A stretch of 64,000 bases of DNA from Cupriavidus basilensis (GCF_000876015.1 NZ_BBQM01000019.1:186001-250000), one strand, 5' to 3'; positions 1 through 8,614 are shown, counted from the stretch's first letter. Program-made: numbers and translations. Notes: a model not told the origin generated them from the letters alone.

Positions 1-407
1 TTGAGCATGCGGTTCTCGAAGCTCTGCTCCTCCACCACCGCCTTGGCCACGTCGTAGAAGGAAATCACGCCCATCAGGGTGCGGTTGTCCATCACCGGCA
101 GGTAGCGCGTGTGGCGTTCCAGCATCATGCGGCGCACTTCGTTGACGTCGGTTTCCATCGTGCAGGTCAGCGGCGCGTCGTCCATCACCTTGCGCAGGCT
201 GAAGGTGCCCACCGAGCCGTTGTTGGCGGCCAGCGTGTTGATGATCTCGCGGAAGGTCAGCATGCCGACCAGCTCGCCGTACTCCATCACCACCAGCGAG
301 CCGATGTCGTGCTCGGCCATCGTCCTGACCGCCAGCTGCAGCGAGGTGTCGGGCGTCACGGTAAAGAGCGTGTTGCCCTTGATCTGCAGGATGTCGCTGA
401 CTTTCAT
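1..407 (-). CDS. CBS-domain protein, C-terminus beyond window
   Basis: The reading frame begins at ATG 407 behind a GGAGA ribosome site and runs off the window's left edge, so the C-terminus is missing. The visible ~135 residues (MKVSDILQIKG... onward) contain two CBS-type units: one around residues 5-60 with the EHDIGSLVVME core and a second starting near residue 75 with RHTRYLPVMDN and GVISFYDV. Stand-alone CBS-pair proteins of about 145 residues are common in beta-proteobacteria and are thought to bind adenine nucleotides. No enzymatic domain is visible, and the physiological role is unknown. It reads away from the tRNA remnants and metY. Confidence 0.85.
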   Translation of the reverse strand, partial: MKVSDILQIKGNTLFTVTPDTSLQLAVRTMAEHDIGSLVVMEYGELVGMLTFREIINTLAANNGSVGTFSLRKVMDDAPLTCTMETDVNEVRRMMLERHTRYLPVMDNRTLMGVISFYDVAKAVVEEQSFENRML

Positions 408-477
408 GGTGGTCTCCGCTTGCTGAATCTGCTTGTATGTATCTGCTGATGTACTGCCGCTGCCGGCCGGCGATACC

Positions 478-505
478 GCGGGTTCGAATCCTACCCTTTC
501 CGCCA
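478..505 (+). pseudogene. tRNA 3'-end fragment (T-arm plus acceptor-like end)
   Basis: On the plus strand a T-loop (GGTTCGAATCC) is followed by CCTTTCC and GCCA, as at the 3' end of a class II tRNA such as tRNA-Ser. No complementary 5' acceptor strand, D-arm or anticodon arm is found upstream, and the T-stem has a mismatch. It lies tail-to-tail with the minus-strand remnant at 512-598. It is read as a leftover tRNA end, not a working gene. Confidence 0.45.
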
Positions 506-511
506 TTACTA

Positions 512-598
512 TGGAAAAGAGAGGGGAATTCGAACCCCCGATAGGCTATTAACCTATGCATGCTTCCAGGCGTGCGACTTGAACAACCCCGGCACCGC
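512..598 (-). pseudogene. degenerate tRNA-Ser(GGA)-like gene
   Basis: Read on the minus strand, this holds a D-arm-like segment, an anticodon-arm segment CGCACGCCTGGAAGC with GGA in the anticodon position, a perfect variable arm (ATAGG/CCTAT) as in serine tRNAs, and a T-arm (GGGGG TTCGAAT TCCCC). The anticodon stem has a C-A mismatch and the loop is one base short. The 5' acceptor strand does not pair with the 3' end (CTCTTTTCCA). These defects suggest a decayed copy of tRNA-Ser(GGA). A covariance-model scan would settle whether it could still fold. Confidence 0.5.
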
Positions 599-742
599 CG
601 GATGGGCCGATCCTAGCCGAAACCGCCCGCCCAAGTAAAGCGCGGCGGCCCCGCGAGCCGCCCCGGCGCGCGCTTTGCCGTGCCCCGGCGCCGTCGCCGG
701 ATGCTACGATGCGCACCGGAGACAACTCTTGCCCTGGAAGCC

Positions 743-2053
743 ATGTCCGGTACCCGATTCGACACCCTGGCGCTGCATGCCGGCGCCGCCCCCGACCCCG
801 CCACCGGCGCGCGGGCCACGCCCATCCACCTGACCACGTCCTTCGTCTTCCGCGACAGCGAGCACGCCGCCTCGCTGTTCAACATGGAACGCGCCGGCCA
901 CGTCTACTCGCGCATCTCCAACCCCACCGTGGCCGTGTTCGAGGAGCGCGTCGCCGCGCTGGAGAACGGCGCCGGCGCGATCGGCGTGGCCTCCGGCCAG
1001 GCCGCGCTGCACCTCGCCGTGGCCACGCTGATGGGCGCCGGCTCGCACATCGTGGCGTCCAGCGCGCTGTACGGCGGCTCGCACAACCTGCTGCACTACA
1101 CGCTGCGCCGCTTCGGCATCGAGACCACCTTCGTGCAGGCGCGCGACATCGACGCCTGGCGCGCCGCCATCCGGCCCGAGACCCGGCTACTGTTCGGCGA
1201 ATCGCTCGGCAACCCCGGCCTGGACGTGCTCGACATCCCCACGCTGGCCCAGCTCGGCCGCGACCACGGCATCCCGCTGCTGGTCGACTCCACCTTCACC
1301 ACGCCCTACCTGCTCAGGCCGTTCGACCACGGCGCCGGCCTGCTCTACCACTCGGCCACCAAGTTCCTGGGCGGGCACGGCACCACCATCGGCGGCGTGC
1401 TGGCCGAGGGCGGCACCTTCGATTTCGAGGCCGCCGGCCGCTTCCCCGAGCTGTCGGAGCCGTATGCCGGCTTCCACAACATGGTGTTTACCGAGGAAAG
1501 CACGGTGGCGCCGTTCCTGCTGCGCGCGCGCCGCGAAGGCCTGCGCGATTTCGGCGCCTGCCTGAACCCGATGGCCGCCTGGCAACTGCTGCAAGGCATC
1601 GAGACCCTGCCGCTGCGCATGGCCCGGCACGTGGACAACGCGCGCCGCGTGGTGCAGTTCCTGGTCTCGCACCCGATGGTGGAGTCGGTGGCCTACCCCG
1701 AGCTCGAATCCCACCCCGACTACGAACTCGCCAAGCGCCTGCTGCCGCGCGGCGCCGGCGCCGTGTTCAGCTTCAACCTCAAGGGCGACCGCGCCGCCGG
1801 CCAGCGCTTCATCGAAAGCCTGGCGCTGTTCTCGCACCTGGCCAACGTCGGCGACGCGCGCTCGCTGGTGATCCACCCCGCCTCCACCACGCACTTCCGC
1901 ATGGACGCGGCGGCGCTGCAGGCCGCCGGCATCGGCGAAGGCACCATCCGCCTGTCGGTCGGCCTGGAAGACGCGGACGACCTGATCGACGATCTCAAGC
2001 GCGGCCTCAAGGCCGCCGAGCGCGCCATGAGCGGCAAGGGAGGGCAAGCCTGA
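743..2053 (+). CDS. metY: O-acetylhomoserine (thiol)-lyase, MetY type
   Basis: 436-residue PLP enzyme of the Cys/Met metabolism family, expected to make homocysteine (or methionine) from O-acetylhomoserine and sulfide in the cytosol. The frame shows the family start (TRFDTLALHAG), the YSRISNPT motif near residue 55, GVASGQAA, the cofactor-binding VDSTFTTPYL, and the Schiff-base lysine in HSATKFLGGHG near residue 213. Length fits MetY (about 430) better than the shorter MetZ or MetB enzymes. ATG 743 is chosen because homology starts there; an upstream in-frame ATG at 680 would add 21 atypical residues. The stop codon overlaps the start of the next gene (TGATG). O-succinylhomoserine as substrate cannot be excluded. 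Confidence 0.85.
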   Translation: MSGTRFDTLALHAGAAPDPATGARATPIHLTTSFVFRDSEHAASLFNMERAGHVYSRISNPTVAVFEERVAALENGAGAIGVASGQAALHLAVATLMGAGSHIVASSALYGGSHNLLHYTLRRFGIETTFVQARDIDAWRAAIRPETRLLFGESLGNPGLDVLDIPTLAQLGRDHGIPLLVDSTFTTPYLLRPFDHGAGLLYHSATKFLGGHGTTIGGVLAEGGTFDFEAAGRFPELSEPYAGFHNMVFTEESTVAPFLLRARREGLRDFGACLNPMAAWQLLQGIETLPLRMARHVDNARRVVQFLVSHPMVESVAYPELESHPDYELAKRLLPRGAGAVFSFNLKGDRAAGQRFIESLALFSHLANVGDARSLVIHPASTTHFRMDAAALQAAGIGEGTIRLSVGLEDADDLIDDLKRGLKAAERAMSGKGGQA

Positions 2054-2877
2054 TGGAACTGACGATCGCGGGCCGCAAGGCCTACGCCTACACCGGCGGC
2101 AAACCCTTCAACCCGGCCCTGCCGTGCGCCGTGTTCGTGCACGGCGCGCAGAACGACCACAGCGTGTGGGCCCTGCAGACGCGCTGGTTCGCCAACCACG
2201 GCTTCGGCGTGCTGGCGGTGGACCTGCCCGGCCACAACCGCAGCGAAGGCGCGCCGCTCAAGACCATCGAGGCGATGGCCGACTGGGTGGCCGAACTGCT
2301 GCGCGCCGCCGGCGTCGCCGCGCCGGCGCTGGTGTTCGGCCACAGCATGGGATCGCTGATCGCGCTGGAAACCGCCGCGCGCCACCCCGATGCGGTGCGC
2401 GCCATCGCGCTGCTGGCCACGGCCTACCCGATGAAGGTCTCCGACGCCCTGCTCGAAGCCTCGCTCAAGCAGGTGGACCAGGCCATCGCGATGGTCAATG
2501 CGTGGTCGCACTCCAGCCTCGCCAACAAGCCGTCCTCGCCGGGACCCGGCTCGTGGATGCAGGGCGGCAGCCAGCGCCTGATGGAGCGCGTGGCGCAGCG
2601 CAACCCGCAGGGCCACGTCTTCCACAACGACTTCTCGGCCTGCAACGCCTACGCCAACGGCGAAGCCGCCGCCGCCGCGGTGCGCTGCCCGGCGCTGTTC
2701 ATCAGCGGCAGCAAGGACATGATGACCTCGCCCAAGGCCGCGCTGGCGCTGGCGGCAAGAATGGCCTCGGCCAGCACCGTCTCCGTGCCCTGCGGCCACG
2801 CGCTGATGGGCGAAAAACCCGACGAAGTGCTCGACGCGCTGGCCGCGTTCGCGCGCAAGGCGGTGGCGGCGGGTTGA
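2053..2877 (+). CDS. alpha/beta hydrolase
   Basis: 274 residues, soluble, no signal peptide. It has the alpha/beta hydrolase fold signature: oxyanion region FVHGAQNDH, DLPGHNRSEG, the nucleophile elbow GHSMGS near residues 97-102, an acid in ISGSKDMMT near residue 221, and the catalytic His in PCGHALMGE near 246. The TGATG overlap with metY implies translational coupling. Its place behind metY suggests a link to homoserine/methionine metabolism, perhaps an esterase, but it lacks the length of MetX acyltransferases, so the substrate is unknown. Confidence 0.8.
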   Translation: MELTIAGRKAYAYTGGKPFNPALPCAVFVHGAQNDHSVWALQTRWFANHGFGVLAVDLPGHNRSEGAPLKTIEAMADWVAELLRAAGVAAPALVFGHSMGSLIALETAARHPDAVRAIALLATAYPMKVSDALLEASLKQVDQAIAMVNAWSHSSLANKPSSPGPGSWMQGGSQRLMERVAQRNPQGHVFHNDFSACNAYANGEAAAAAVRCPALFISGSKDMMTSPKAALALAARMASASTVSVPCGHALMGEKPDEVLDALAAFARKAVAAG

Positions 2878-2918
2878 GCGAGGCTTCGGCCCAAAGGCAC
2901 GCCGACCCTCTCCCCCGA

Positions 2919-3041
2919 CCCCTCTCCCGCAAGCGGGAGAGGGGAGCAAACCCCCGGCGACTGGCGAAGCCCGCGAATGGGCCCAAGCCGCCAGAGCTAG
3001 CCCAAGCATGGTGTCCTCCCTCTCCCCTCACGGGGAGAGGG
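2919..3041. repeat. pair of GC-rich palindromes
   Basis: Two near-perfect hairpins lie in the gap between convergent or tandem genes. The first (2919-2944) has 12-bp arms CCCCTCTCCCGC/GCGGGAGAGGGG around AA. The second (3018-3041) has 10-bp arms CCCTCTCCCC/GGGGAGAGGG. Related palindromes recur at 44756-44886, so this is a dispersed REP-like element and not a single terminator. The rest of the 2878-3185 gap shows nothing else. Confidence 0.7.
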
Positions 3042-3185
3042 CCGGGGAGAGGGGCGGTTTAGCTAGGAGCCACATCAAGCAGGGCCAACGGTGTTGTCCG
3101 GCATCGCAGCCCCATGAAGACCCCTCTGGACACCCGCCCCACGCCGGCTAGACTGAAACATGCCGCACCCCCACAGGAGTACGAC

Positions 3186-3503
3186 ATGCCCCAGGCACGC
3201 ACCCGCGAATTCCGGAATTTCACCGCCTTCTACCCGTTCTACCTGAACGAGCACCGCAACCTCACCTGCCGCCGGCTCCATTTCGCCGGCTCCACGGTGG
3301 CGCTGCTGTGCCTGCTGGCGCTGCTCATCAGCGGCAACTGGTGGTGGCTGGCGGCGGCCGCTGTGTCGGGCTACGCCTTCGCCTGGGTCGGCCATTTCGG
3401 GTTCGAGAAGAACCGCCCGGCCACGTTCCGCCACCCGTTCTACAGCCTGATGGGCGACTGGGTCATGTACGCCGACATCTGGCGCGGCAGGATTCCGTTC
3501 TAG
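3186..3503 (+). CDS. DUF962 / Mpo1-like membrane protein
   Basis: 105 residues. The family features are visible: REFRNFTAFYPFYLNEHRNLTCRRLHFAGS at the start (split motif YPFYL..EH..CR.LH), a hydrophobic hairpin at about residues 38-75, GHFGFEKNRPATFRHPFYSLMGDW, and a conserved tail. Bacterial DUF962 proteins relate to yeast Mpo1, a dioxygenase acting on 2-hydroxy fatty acids; whether this one has that activity is unproven. ATG 3186 follows AGGAG at the right distance and matches the family start; an in-frame ATG at 3114 adds 24 unrelated residues. Confidence 0.8.
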   Translation: MPQARTREFRNFTAFYPFYLNEHRNLTCRRLHFAGSTVALLCLLALLISGNWWWLAAAAVSGYAFAWVGHFGFEKNRPATFRHPFYSLMGDWVMYADIWRGRIPF

Positions 3504-3516
3504 CCGCGCGCGCGGC

Positions 3517-4881
3517 TCAGATCTGGCCGTGCCAGCCCGGCGGCACCACTTCCAGCGCGCGGCGCGCGCCCTCGGCCGGACGGCCGGGCGCCGCCGCTTC
3601 CTCTTCCGCCAAGACCTGGGCCTGCGCCTGCCGCTGCGCGAACACCGCTTCCAGCGGCTGGTCCAGGCGCGGGTTGTCCAGCACCTGCCGCAGCGCGTCG
3701 GCGCCCTGCAACTGCTGCGCCAGCGCGGTGCGCGGCAGGCGCGGCAGGTTCAGCACCAGGCGGTCGTGCAGCGTGCGCAGCGTCACGTGGGCGGGGTCGC
3801 ACAGCAGCGCCCAGTGGGCCTGGCCGCGGTCCTGCGCCAGCTTGCCGATCAGGTGCATCGCCTTGAGCCGGCCGAGCAGGCCGGACAGGTAGTCCGCTTC
3901 CACCCGCAGCTTGCGCCCGAGGTCGAGCTCGCCGATGCTGCGCGGCACTTCGTCGCGCGCGCGGTAGAGCAGGTAGAGCACGCCGAGCGCGTCGAAGAAC
4001 TCGCTGCCGGCGAACGTGCGGCGGCGCCAGTAGCCCTGGCGGATCACCGGCAGGTTGGCGGCGATGGTGGCGCCCAGCAGCGTCACCAGCCAGCTCAGGT
4101 AGATCCACAGCAGGAAGATCGGCAGCGCGGCGAAGGTGCCGTAGACCGCGGTGTAGGTCGGGATGTGCGTGACGAAGTAGCCGAAGCCGCGCTTGGCGAA
4201 CTCGAACGCCAGCGCCGCCACCAGCCCGGCGGTGATGGCGTCGCGCCACTCCACGCTGGCATTGGGCACGGCGATGTAGAGGAAGGCGAAGGCCAGCGCC
4301 GACAGCACCACCGGCGTCAGGCTCACCAGCAGGCCCAGCCCCAGCGGCATGGTGCCCGCGTAGCCGGCCGAGACCGAGATCAGGTAGGAGCTGATCGACA
4401 GGCTGGCGCCGATCAGCACCGGCCCCAGCGTCAGCACCGCCCAGAACACCAGCACGCGCTGCGCCAGCGGGCGGCGCTGCTTGACGCGCCAGATCGCGTT
4501 GAGCGCGTCCTCCACCGTCAGCATGGTCAGCACCGAAGTCACCATCAGGCCGCCCAGGCCGGCCGCGGTCAGGCCCCTGGCGTTCTTGGAAAACTGCCCG
4601 AGATAGCTGGTGATGGAATCGCTGACGTTGCCGGGAATCAGGTTCTGGAACAGGAAGGTCTCGATGGAGCTGCGGAACTCGCGGAACACCGGGAACGCGG
4701 CCAGCAGCGCGAACGCCACGGTCAGCACCGGCACCACCGCCAGCACGGTGGTGAAGGTCAGGCTGGCCGACACCTGCGGCAGGCGGTCCTCGGCCGCGCG
4801 GCGCAGCGCGTAGCGGGTCAGCGCGCGCAGCTTCTGCAGGTTCCATTCCCTGCGCAGGCGGACGATGCGGGCGGCGAACAT
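3517..4881 (-). CDS. YihY/BrkB family inner membrane protein
   Basis: 454 residues. The family core (about residues 35-290) contains six membrane segments: SASLTFTTVLAVVPVLTVAFALL, GGLMVTSVLTMLTVEDALNAIWRV, VLVFWAVLTLGPVLIG, and IFLLWIYLSWLVTLLGATIAA near the end. The C-terminal third is soluble and contains a winged-helix-like stretch (LYLLYRARDEVPRSIGELDLGRKLRVEADYLSGLL). The family was once called ribonuclease BN by error; its true job is unclear. ATG 4881 follows an AGGAG site; the longer frame to 5025 adds Arg-rich residues with no support. It is divergent from wrbA. Confidence 0.85.
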   Translation of the reverse strand: MFAARIVRLRREWNLQKLRALTRYALRRAAEDRLPQVSASLTFTTVLAVVPVLTVAFALLAAFPVFREFRSSIETFLFQNLIPGNVSDSITSYLGQFSKNARGLTAAGLGGLMVTSVLTMLTVEDALNAIWRVKQRRPLAQRVLVFWAVLTLGPVLIGASLSISSYLISVSAGYAGTMPLGLGLLVSLTPVVLSALAFAFLYIAVPNASVEWRDAITAGLVAALAFEFAKRGFGYFVTHIPTYTAVYGTFAALPIFLLWIYLSWLVTLLGATIAANLPVIRQGYWRRRTFAGSEFFDALGVLYLLYRARDEVPRSIGELDLGRKLRVEADYLSGLLGRLKAMHLIGKLAQDRGQAHWALLCDPAHVTLRTLHDRLVLNLPRLPRTALAQQLQGADALRQVLDNPRLDQPLEAVFAQRQAQAQVLAEEEAAAPGRPAEGARRALEVVPPGWHGQI

Positions 4882-5026
4882 GCGGGGGCGGGCTCCTGGC
4901 GTGATGCGGTGATGATGGATAGTGATGACGGGCGGCAATGATCGGCAGCAATCGATGGCAATCGACAGCAATCGGCGCCGGCGACGCCGCCATGACGGCT
5001 CCGGCGGGCCGCGCCGGGGCCACAAC

Positions 5027-5032
5027 TATAAT
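5027..5032 (+). promoter_or_regulatory. -10 hexamer ahead of wrbA
   Basis: A consensus TATAAT lies about 88 bp before the wrbA start. No convincing -35 is seen at 17 bp, so this is only a candidate promoter. Confidence 0.4.
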
Positions 5033-5119
5033 ACGCGCATTGCCCGGCGCGCCGCGCCCGGCGCCAACCAGCCTGCCCTCGCTGCCTGCCGCCCGGCGCG
5101 GCCAGCCGCGGCCCCGTCC

Positions 5120-5725
5120 ATGACCGACATCCTCGTCCTCTACTACAGCCGCCACGGCAGCACCCGCAAGCTCGCGGAACTGATCGCCCACGGCATCGAC
5201 AGCGTGCCCGGCGCCCATGCCCGCCTGCGCACGGTGCCGCCGGTATCCACCGTCAGCGAAGCCACCGCGCCGGACATCCCCGCCGACGGCCCGCCCTATG
5301 CCGAGCTGCGCGACCTGGAGGAATGCCAGGGCCTGGCGCTGGGCAGCCCGACCCGCTTCGGCAACATGGCCGCGCCGATGAAATACTTCCTCGACGGCAC
5401 CGTGGCGCAGTGGCTGGCGGGCGCGCTCAGCGGCAAGCCGGCCTGCGTGTTCACCGCCACCGGCAGCCTGCACGGCGGCCAGGAAACCACGCTGCTGTCG
5501 ATGATGCTGCCGCTGCTGCACCACGGCATGCTGCTGGTCGGCCTGCCCTACTCGGAAAGCGCGCTGATGACCACCACCAGCGGCGGCACGCCCTACGGCC
5601 CCAGCCACCACGCGCGCGTGGACAACAGCGCGCCGGTGTCCGAGGACGAAGCCGCGCTGGCGCGCGCGATGGGCCGCCGCCTGGCCGAGACCGCGCTGCG
5701 GCTGGCCGCCGGGAGCCGCGCATGA
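5120..5725 (+). CDS. wrbA: NAD(P)H:quinone oxidoreductase, WrbA type
   Basis: 201 residues, the usual WrbA length. The flavodoxin-like FMN site is evident: ILVLYYSRHGSTRKLAELIA at the N-terminus for the phosphate, SPTRFGNMAAPMKYFLD near residues 75-92, and FTATGSLHGGQETTLLSM near 110-127. WrbA reduces quinones by two electrons with NAD(P)H and protects against redox cycling. ATG 5120 fits the family start. The stop overlaps the next start (ATGA), so it is probably co-translated with the DUF2069 gene, an arrangement often seen in beta-proteobacteria. Confidence 0.92.
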   Translation: MTDILVLYYSRHGSTRKLAELIAHGIDSVPGAHARLRTVPPVSTVSEATAPDIPADGPPYAELRDLEECQGLALGSPTRFGNMAAPMKYFLDGTVAQWLAGALSGKPACVFTATGSLHGGQETTLLSMMLPLLHHGMLLVGLPYSESALMTTTSGGTPYGPSHHARVDNSAPVSEDEAALARAMGRRLAETALRLAAGSRA

Positions 5726-6135
5726 GCGCCGCGCCGGCCGGCGCCGCGGCCACCGACGGCGCGCTGCACAGCGCCGCGCTGTACCGCCTGAGCGCCGGCA
5801 GCCTGCTCGCGCTGATCGTGCTGTGCATCGCCTGGGAATGGTTCCTCGCGCCGCTGCGCCCGGGCGGCTCGTGGCTGGTCCTCAAGTTCCTGCCGCTGCT
5901 GCTGCCGCTGCGCGGCGTGCTGACGCGCAACCGCTACACCATGCAGTGGTCGTCGATGCTGATCCTGCTGTTCTTCACCGAAGGCATCGTGCGCGCCACC
6001 AGCGACCGCCCGCCCTCCTCCGCGCTGGCGTGGCTCGAGGTGGCGCTGACGCTGCTGTTCTTCTTCGCCACCATCCTCTACCTGCGCCCGTACAAGCGCC
6101 GCGCCCGGGCGCTGCAGCCGGCCCGCCGCAAGTAG
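5722..6135 (+). CDS. DUF2069 membrane protein
   Basis: 137 residues with four predicted membrane helices (about residues 22-42, 47-64, 72-90 and 105-122), including LVLKFLPLLLPLRGVLTRNRYTMQW and FFFATILYLRPYKRRAR, which match the DUF2069 signature. The N-terminus is Ala-rich and the C-terminus basic. It starts inside the wrbA stop codon (ATGA). Function unknown; the constant neighbour WrbA suggests a role near the quinone pool, which is only an inference. Confidence 0.8.
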   Translation: MSAAPAGAAATDGALHSAALYRLSAGSLLALIVLCIAWEWFLAPLRPGGSWLVLKFLPLLLPLRGVLTRNRYTMQWSSMLILLFFTEGIVRATSDRPPSSALAWLEVALTLLFFFATILYLRPYKRRARALQPARRK

Positions 6136-6185
6136 CCGCGCCGGCAACCACGCCCGCCATACCAGAAGCCGCACCGGACCTCACC

Positions 6186-7607
6186 ATGACCGCCACGCCG
6201 TTCGAATCCTTCCTCGCCCTCTGCCGCGCCGCGCTGGGCAGCCAGCACGTGCTGACCGACGACGCCGACAAGGCGCCCTACCTGACCGACTGGCGCAAGC
6301 GCTACACCGGCGAGGCCATCGCCGTGCTGCGCCCCGGCACCACCGAGGAAGTCGCCGCCGCCGTGCATGCCTGCCACGCGCACCAGATCGCGATGGTGCC
6401 GCAGGGCGGCAACACCGGGCTGTGCGGCGGCGCCACGCCGATGGCCGGCACCGGGTCCGTGGTGATCTCGCTGCAGCGGCTCAACCGCGTGCGGCAGGTC
6501 GACCCGCTCAACAACACCGTCACCGTGGAGGCCGGCGTGATCCTGCAGCAGCTGCAGGACGCCGCGCGCGAGCACGGCCGCCTGTTCCCGCTGAGCCTGG
6601 CGGCCGAAGGCAGCTGCACCATCGGCGGCAACCTCGGCACCAACGCGGGCGGCACCGGCGTGCTGCGCTACGGCAACACGCGCGAGCTGTGCCTGGGGCT
6701 GGAAGTGGTCACGCCGTCCGGCGAGGTCTGGGACGGCCTGCGCGGCCTGCGCAAGGACAATACCGGCTACGACCTGCGCGACCTGTTCATCGGCGCCGAA
6801 GGCACGCTCGGCATCATCACCGCCGCCGTCATGAAGCTCTACCCGCTGCCGCGCGCGCGCGTGACCGCGCTGGCCGCGGTGGCCAGCCCGCGCGCCGCGC
6901 TGGCGCTGCTGGCCATCGCCCAGCAGCGCGCCGGGGCGCTGCTGACCGGCTTCGAGCTGATGTCGCAGATGTGCCTGTCGCTCGTCACCACGCACTACCC
7001 GCAACTGCGCTATCCGTTCGACCGCCCGCATCCGCAGGTGGTGCTGCTGGAACTGTCCGACAACGAAAGCGAGGAACACGCGCGCGCCATCTTCGAGGCC
7101 ATGATGGAAACCGCGTTCGAGACCGGCGTGGTGGAAGACGCCGTGGTGGCCGAGTCCGTGCAGCAATCGCGCGACTTCTGGAACCTGCGCGAGCACATCC
7201 CGCTGGCGCAGGTGGAGGAAGGCAAGAACATCAAGCACGACATCGCCGTGCCGATCTCGCGCGTCGCCGACTTCATCGACACCACCGACGCGCTCATCCA
7301 GCAGGCCTTCCCCGGCGCGCGCATGGTCACGTTCGGCCATCTCGGCGACGGCAACCTGCACTACAACGTGTCGCCGCCGGCGGGCCAGAACCACGACGCC
7401 TTCCTCGACAACAGCCCCGCCGTCAACGCCATCGTGCACGACAGCGTGCACGCCCACCGCGGCTCGATCTCGGCCGAGCACGGCCTGGGCCAGCTCAAGC
7501 GCGAGGAAAACCGCCGCTACAAGAGCGAGGTCGAGCTGGCCATGATGCGCGCGGTCAAGCAGGCGCTGGACCCGCGGGGGCTGATGAATCCCGGCAAGGT
7601 GGTCTAG
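6186..7607 (+). CDS. FAD-linked 2-hydroxyacid dehydrogenase (D-lactate/D-2-hydroxyglutarate type)
   Basis: 473 residues. An FAD-binding type 4 domain occupies about residues 40-220 (RPGTTEEVAAAVHAC, VPQGGNTGLCGG, AEGSCTIGGNLGTNAGG, FIGAEGTLGIITAA). An FAD-oxidase C-terminal domain follows, with the metal/substrate motif FGHLGDGNLHYN near residue 380 and the end signature SAEHGLGQLKRE...DPRGLMNPGKV. Such enzymes oxidise D-lactate, glycolate or D-2-hydroxyglutarate and pass electrons to quinone or cytochrome c. No transmembrane segment or Fe-S domain is present. Substrate cannot be fixed from sequence. It follows the DUF2069 gene by 50 bp on the same strand. Confidence 0.88.
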   Translation: MTATPFESFLALCRAALGSQHVLTDDADKAPYLTDWRKRYTGEAIAVLRPGTTEEVAAAVHACHAHQIAMVPQGGNTGLCGGATPMAGTGSVVISLQRLNRVRQVDPLNNTVTVEAGVILQQLQDAAREHGRLFPLSLAAEGSCTIGGNLGTNAGGTGVLRYGNTRELCLGLEVVTPSGEVWDGLRGLRKDNTGYDLRDLFIGAEGTLGIITAAVMKLYPLPRARVTALAAVASPRAALALLAIAQQRAGALLTGFELMSQMCLSLVTTHYPQLRYPFDRPHPQVVLLELSDNESEEHARAIFEAMMETAFETGVVEDAVVAESVQQSRDFWNLREHIPLAQVEEGKNIKHDIAVPISRVADFIDTTDALIQQAFPGARMVTFGHLGDGNLHYNVSPPAGQNHDAFLDNSPAVNAIVHDSVHAHRGSISAEHGLGQLKREENRRYKSEVELAMMRAVKQALDPRGLMNPGKVV

Positions 7608-7633
7608 CGTCCGGCGCCCGGAGAACGCCTGCC

Positions 7634-8539
7634 CTAGCCGGGCAGGCAGCTTTCGATGCCACGGATGACCACGTTCACGTACAGGTCGAAGCTCGTGTCC
7701 ATCGGCGCGTCGGTGCCGTTCTGCCACCTGACGATGAACGCCTTGTTGGCCATGTCCGGCAGGTATCGGGCCAGCGTGGGATAGTCCATCGCGCGAATCG
7801 AACGGGTCCGCTCCTGCAGCTGCCGCGCCCAGGCTTCCGTGTCGTCCTTCGGCACCGATGCGTATTCCAGGGTCGGAAAGCCCACCATCGTGGAGACCAC
7901 GACGTTGTACATCTCCAGCATGCGGTCGTCCGGGCAGCCCGCGGCGCGCAGCACCGAGAGAATGCGGTCGATCAGCGTCGGGCTCAGGCTCGCGTTCGCC
8001 ACCAGCTGGGCGCCCACCAGCTGGGCGATGTTCGGATGCCGGCGCATGACGTCGCGGCAGCGGACGAACAATTCCCTCAGCCAGTCCTGCCACGCCAGCT
8101 CGCCCGGCTCGGGCGCGACGTCGACCATCGTGGTCTCGACCACGGACGCCAGGAGGTCGTCGCGCGTGGCCACGTGCCAGTACAGGGCGGCGGGATAGAC
8201 GCCCAGCGAGCGGGCAACGTCGCGCAGGCTGAACGCCATCACACCGTTGCGGTCGATCTGCTCGAGGGCGGCCGCGACGATCTTCTCCCGGGTCAGCGCC
8301 GGTCCCGAAGCCCTCCCCCGCGGCGCGCGCGCCGCCTCCTTCCTGGCGGCGGGCGGCGCGGCCGGCACCGCCCGCTTGCGAACGCCCTGGGCGGAGGCGC
8401 TCTTCTTCGCCCCGGCGCCGGCCGCGGCTTTGACCGCGACTTTGACCGCGGTCTTGACCGTGCCCTTGTCGCCTGCCCTGGTCCTCGTGGTCCCCGCGCC
8501 GCTGGTGCTCCTGGTGCCCCTGGTCCCTGTAGCCATCAT
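7634..8539 (-). CDS. TetR family regulator with basic N-terminal tail
   Basis: About 301 residues, long for TetR (usual ~200). Residues ~1-75 are a low-complexity Lys/Ala/Pro/Arg tail (KTAVKVAVKAAAGAGAKKSA...). The HTH follows (LTREKIVAAALEQIDRNG, SLRDVARSLGVYPAALYWHVATRDDLL), then a TetR_C-type ligand domain. The tail may add non-specific DNA contact. ATG 8539 (or the adjacent ATG 8536) is preferred: an in-frame TTG at 8578 would lie upstream of the likely -10 (TACAAT on the minus strand, 8567-8572) and of the operator palindrome. It is the last gene of a minus-strand run porin-MFS-hydrolase-tetR and probably represses the island. Confidence 0.85.
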   Translation of the reverse strand: MMATGTRGTRSTSGAGTTRTRAGDKGTVKTAVKVAVKAAAGAGAKKSASAQGVRKRAVPAAPPAARKEAARAPRGRASGPALTREKIVAAALEQIDRNGVMAFSLRDVARSLGVYPAALYWHVATRDDLLASVVETTMVDVAPEPGELAWQDWLRELFVRCRDVMRRHPNIAQLVGAQLVANASLSPTLIDRILSVLRAAGCPDDRMLEMYNVVVSTMVGFPTLEYASVPKDDTEAWARQLQERTRSIRAMDYPTLARYLPDMANKAFIVRWQNGTDAPMDTSFDLYVNVVIRGIESCLPG

Positions 8540-8542
8540 GTC

Positions 8543-8564
8543 TCTTACTTGGTGTTCAGTAAGA
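8543..8564. promoter_or_regulatory. TetR autoregulatory operator (site A)
   Basis: Perfect inverted repeat TCTTACT-N8-AGTAAGA lying 3 bp upstream of the tetR ATG and just downstream of its likely -10. Its right half GGTGTTCAGTAA differs by one base from GGTGTACAGTAA of site D at 15317-15341. Position and symmetry fit a repressor site. Confidence 0.65.
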
Positions 8565-8614
8565 TCATTGTACGCCAACCGACACCCCGGGCCGATGAGC
8601 GCGGGCCGGGAGGG

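Noticed and set aside
709..2877. 722-codon open frame on the plus strand across metY
   Set aside because: Its first two-thirds is Arg/Pro/Ala-rich antiframe of metY; only its last part (from 2053) is real, the alpha/beta hydrolase.
8540..8578. TTG start for TetR that would add 13 residues
   Set aside because: It would place the start upstream of the likely -10 and the operator; ATG 8539 is better.
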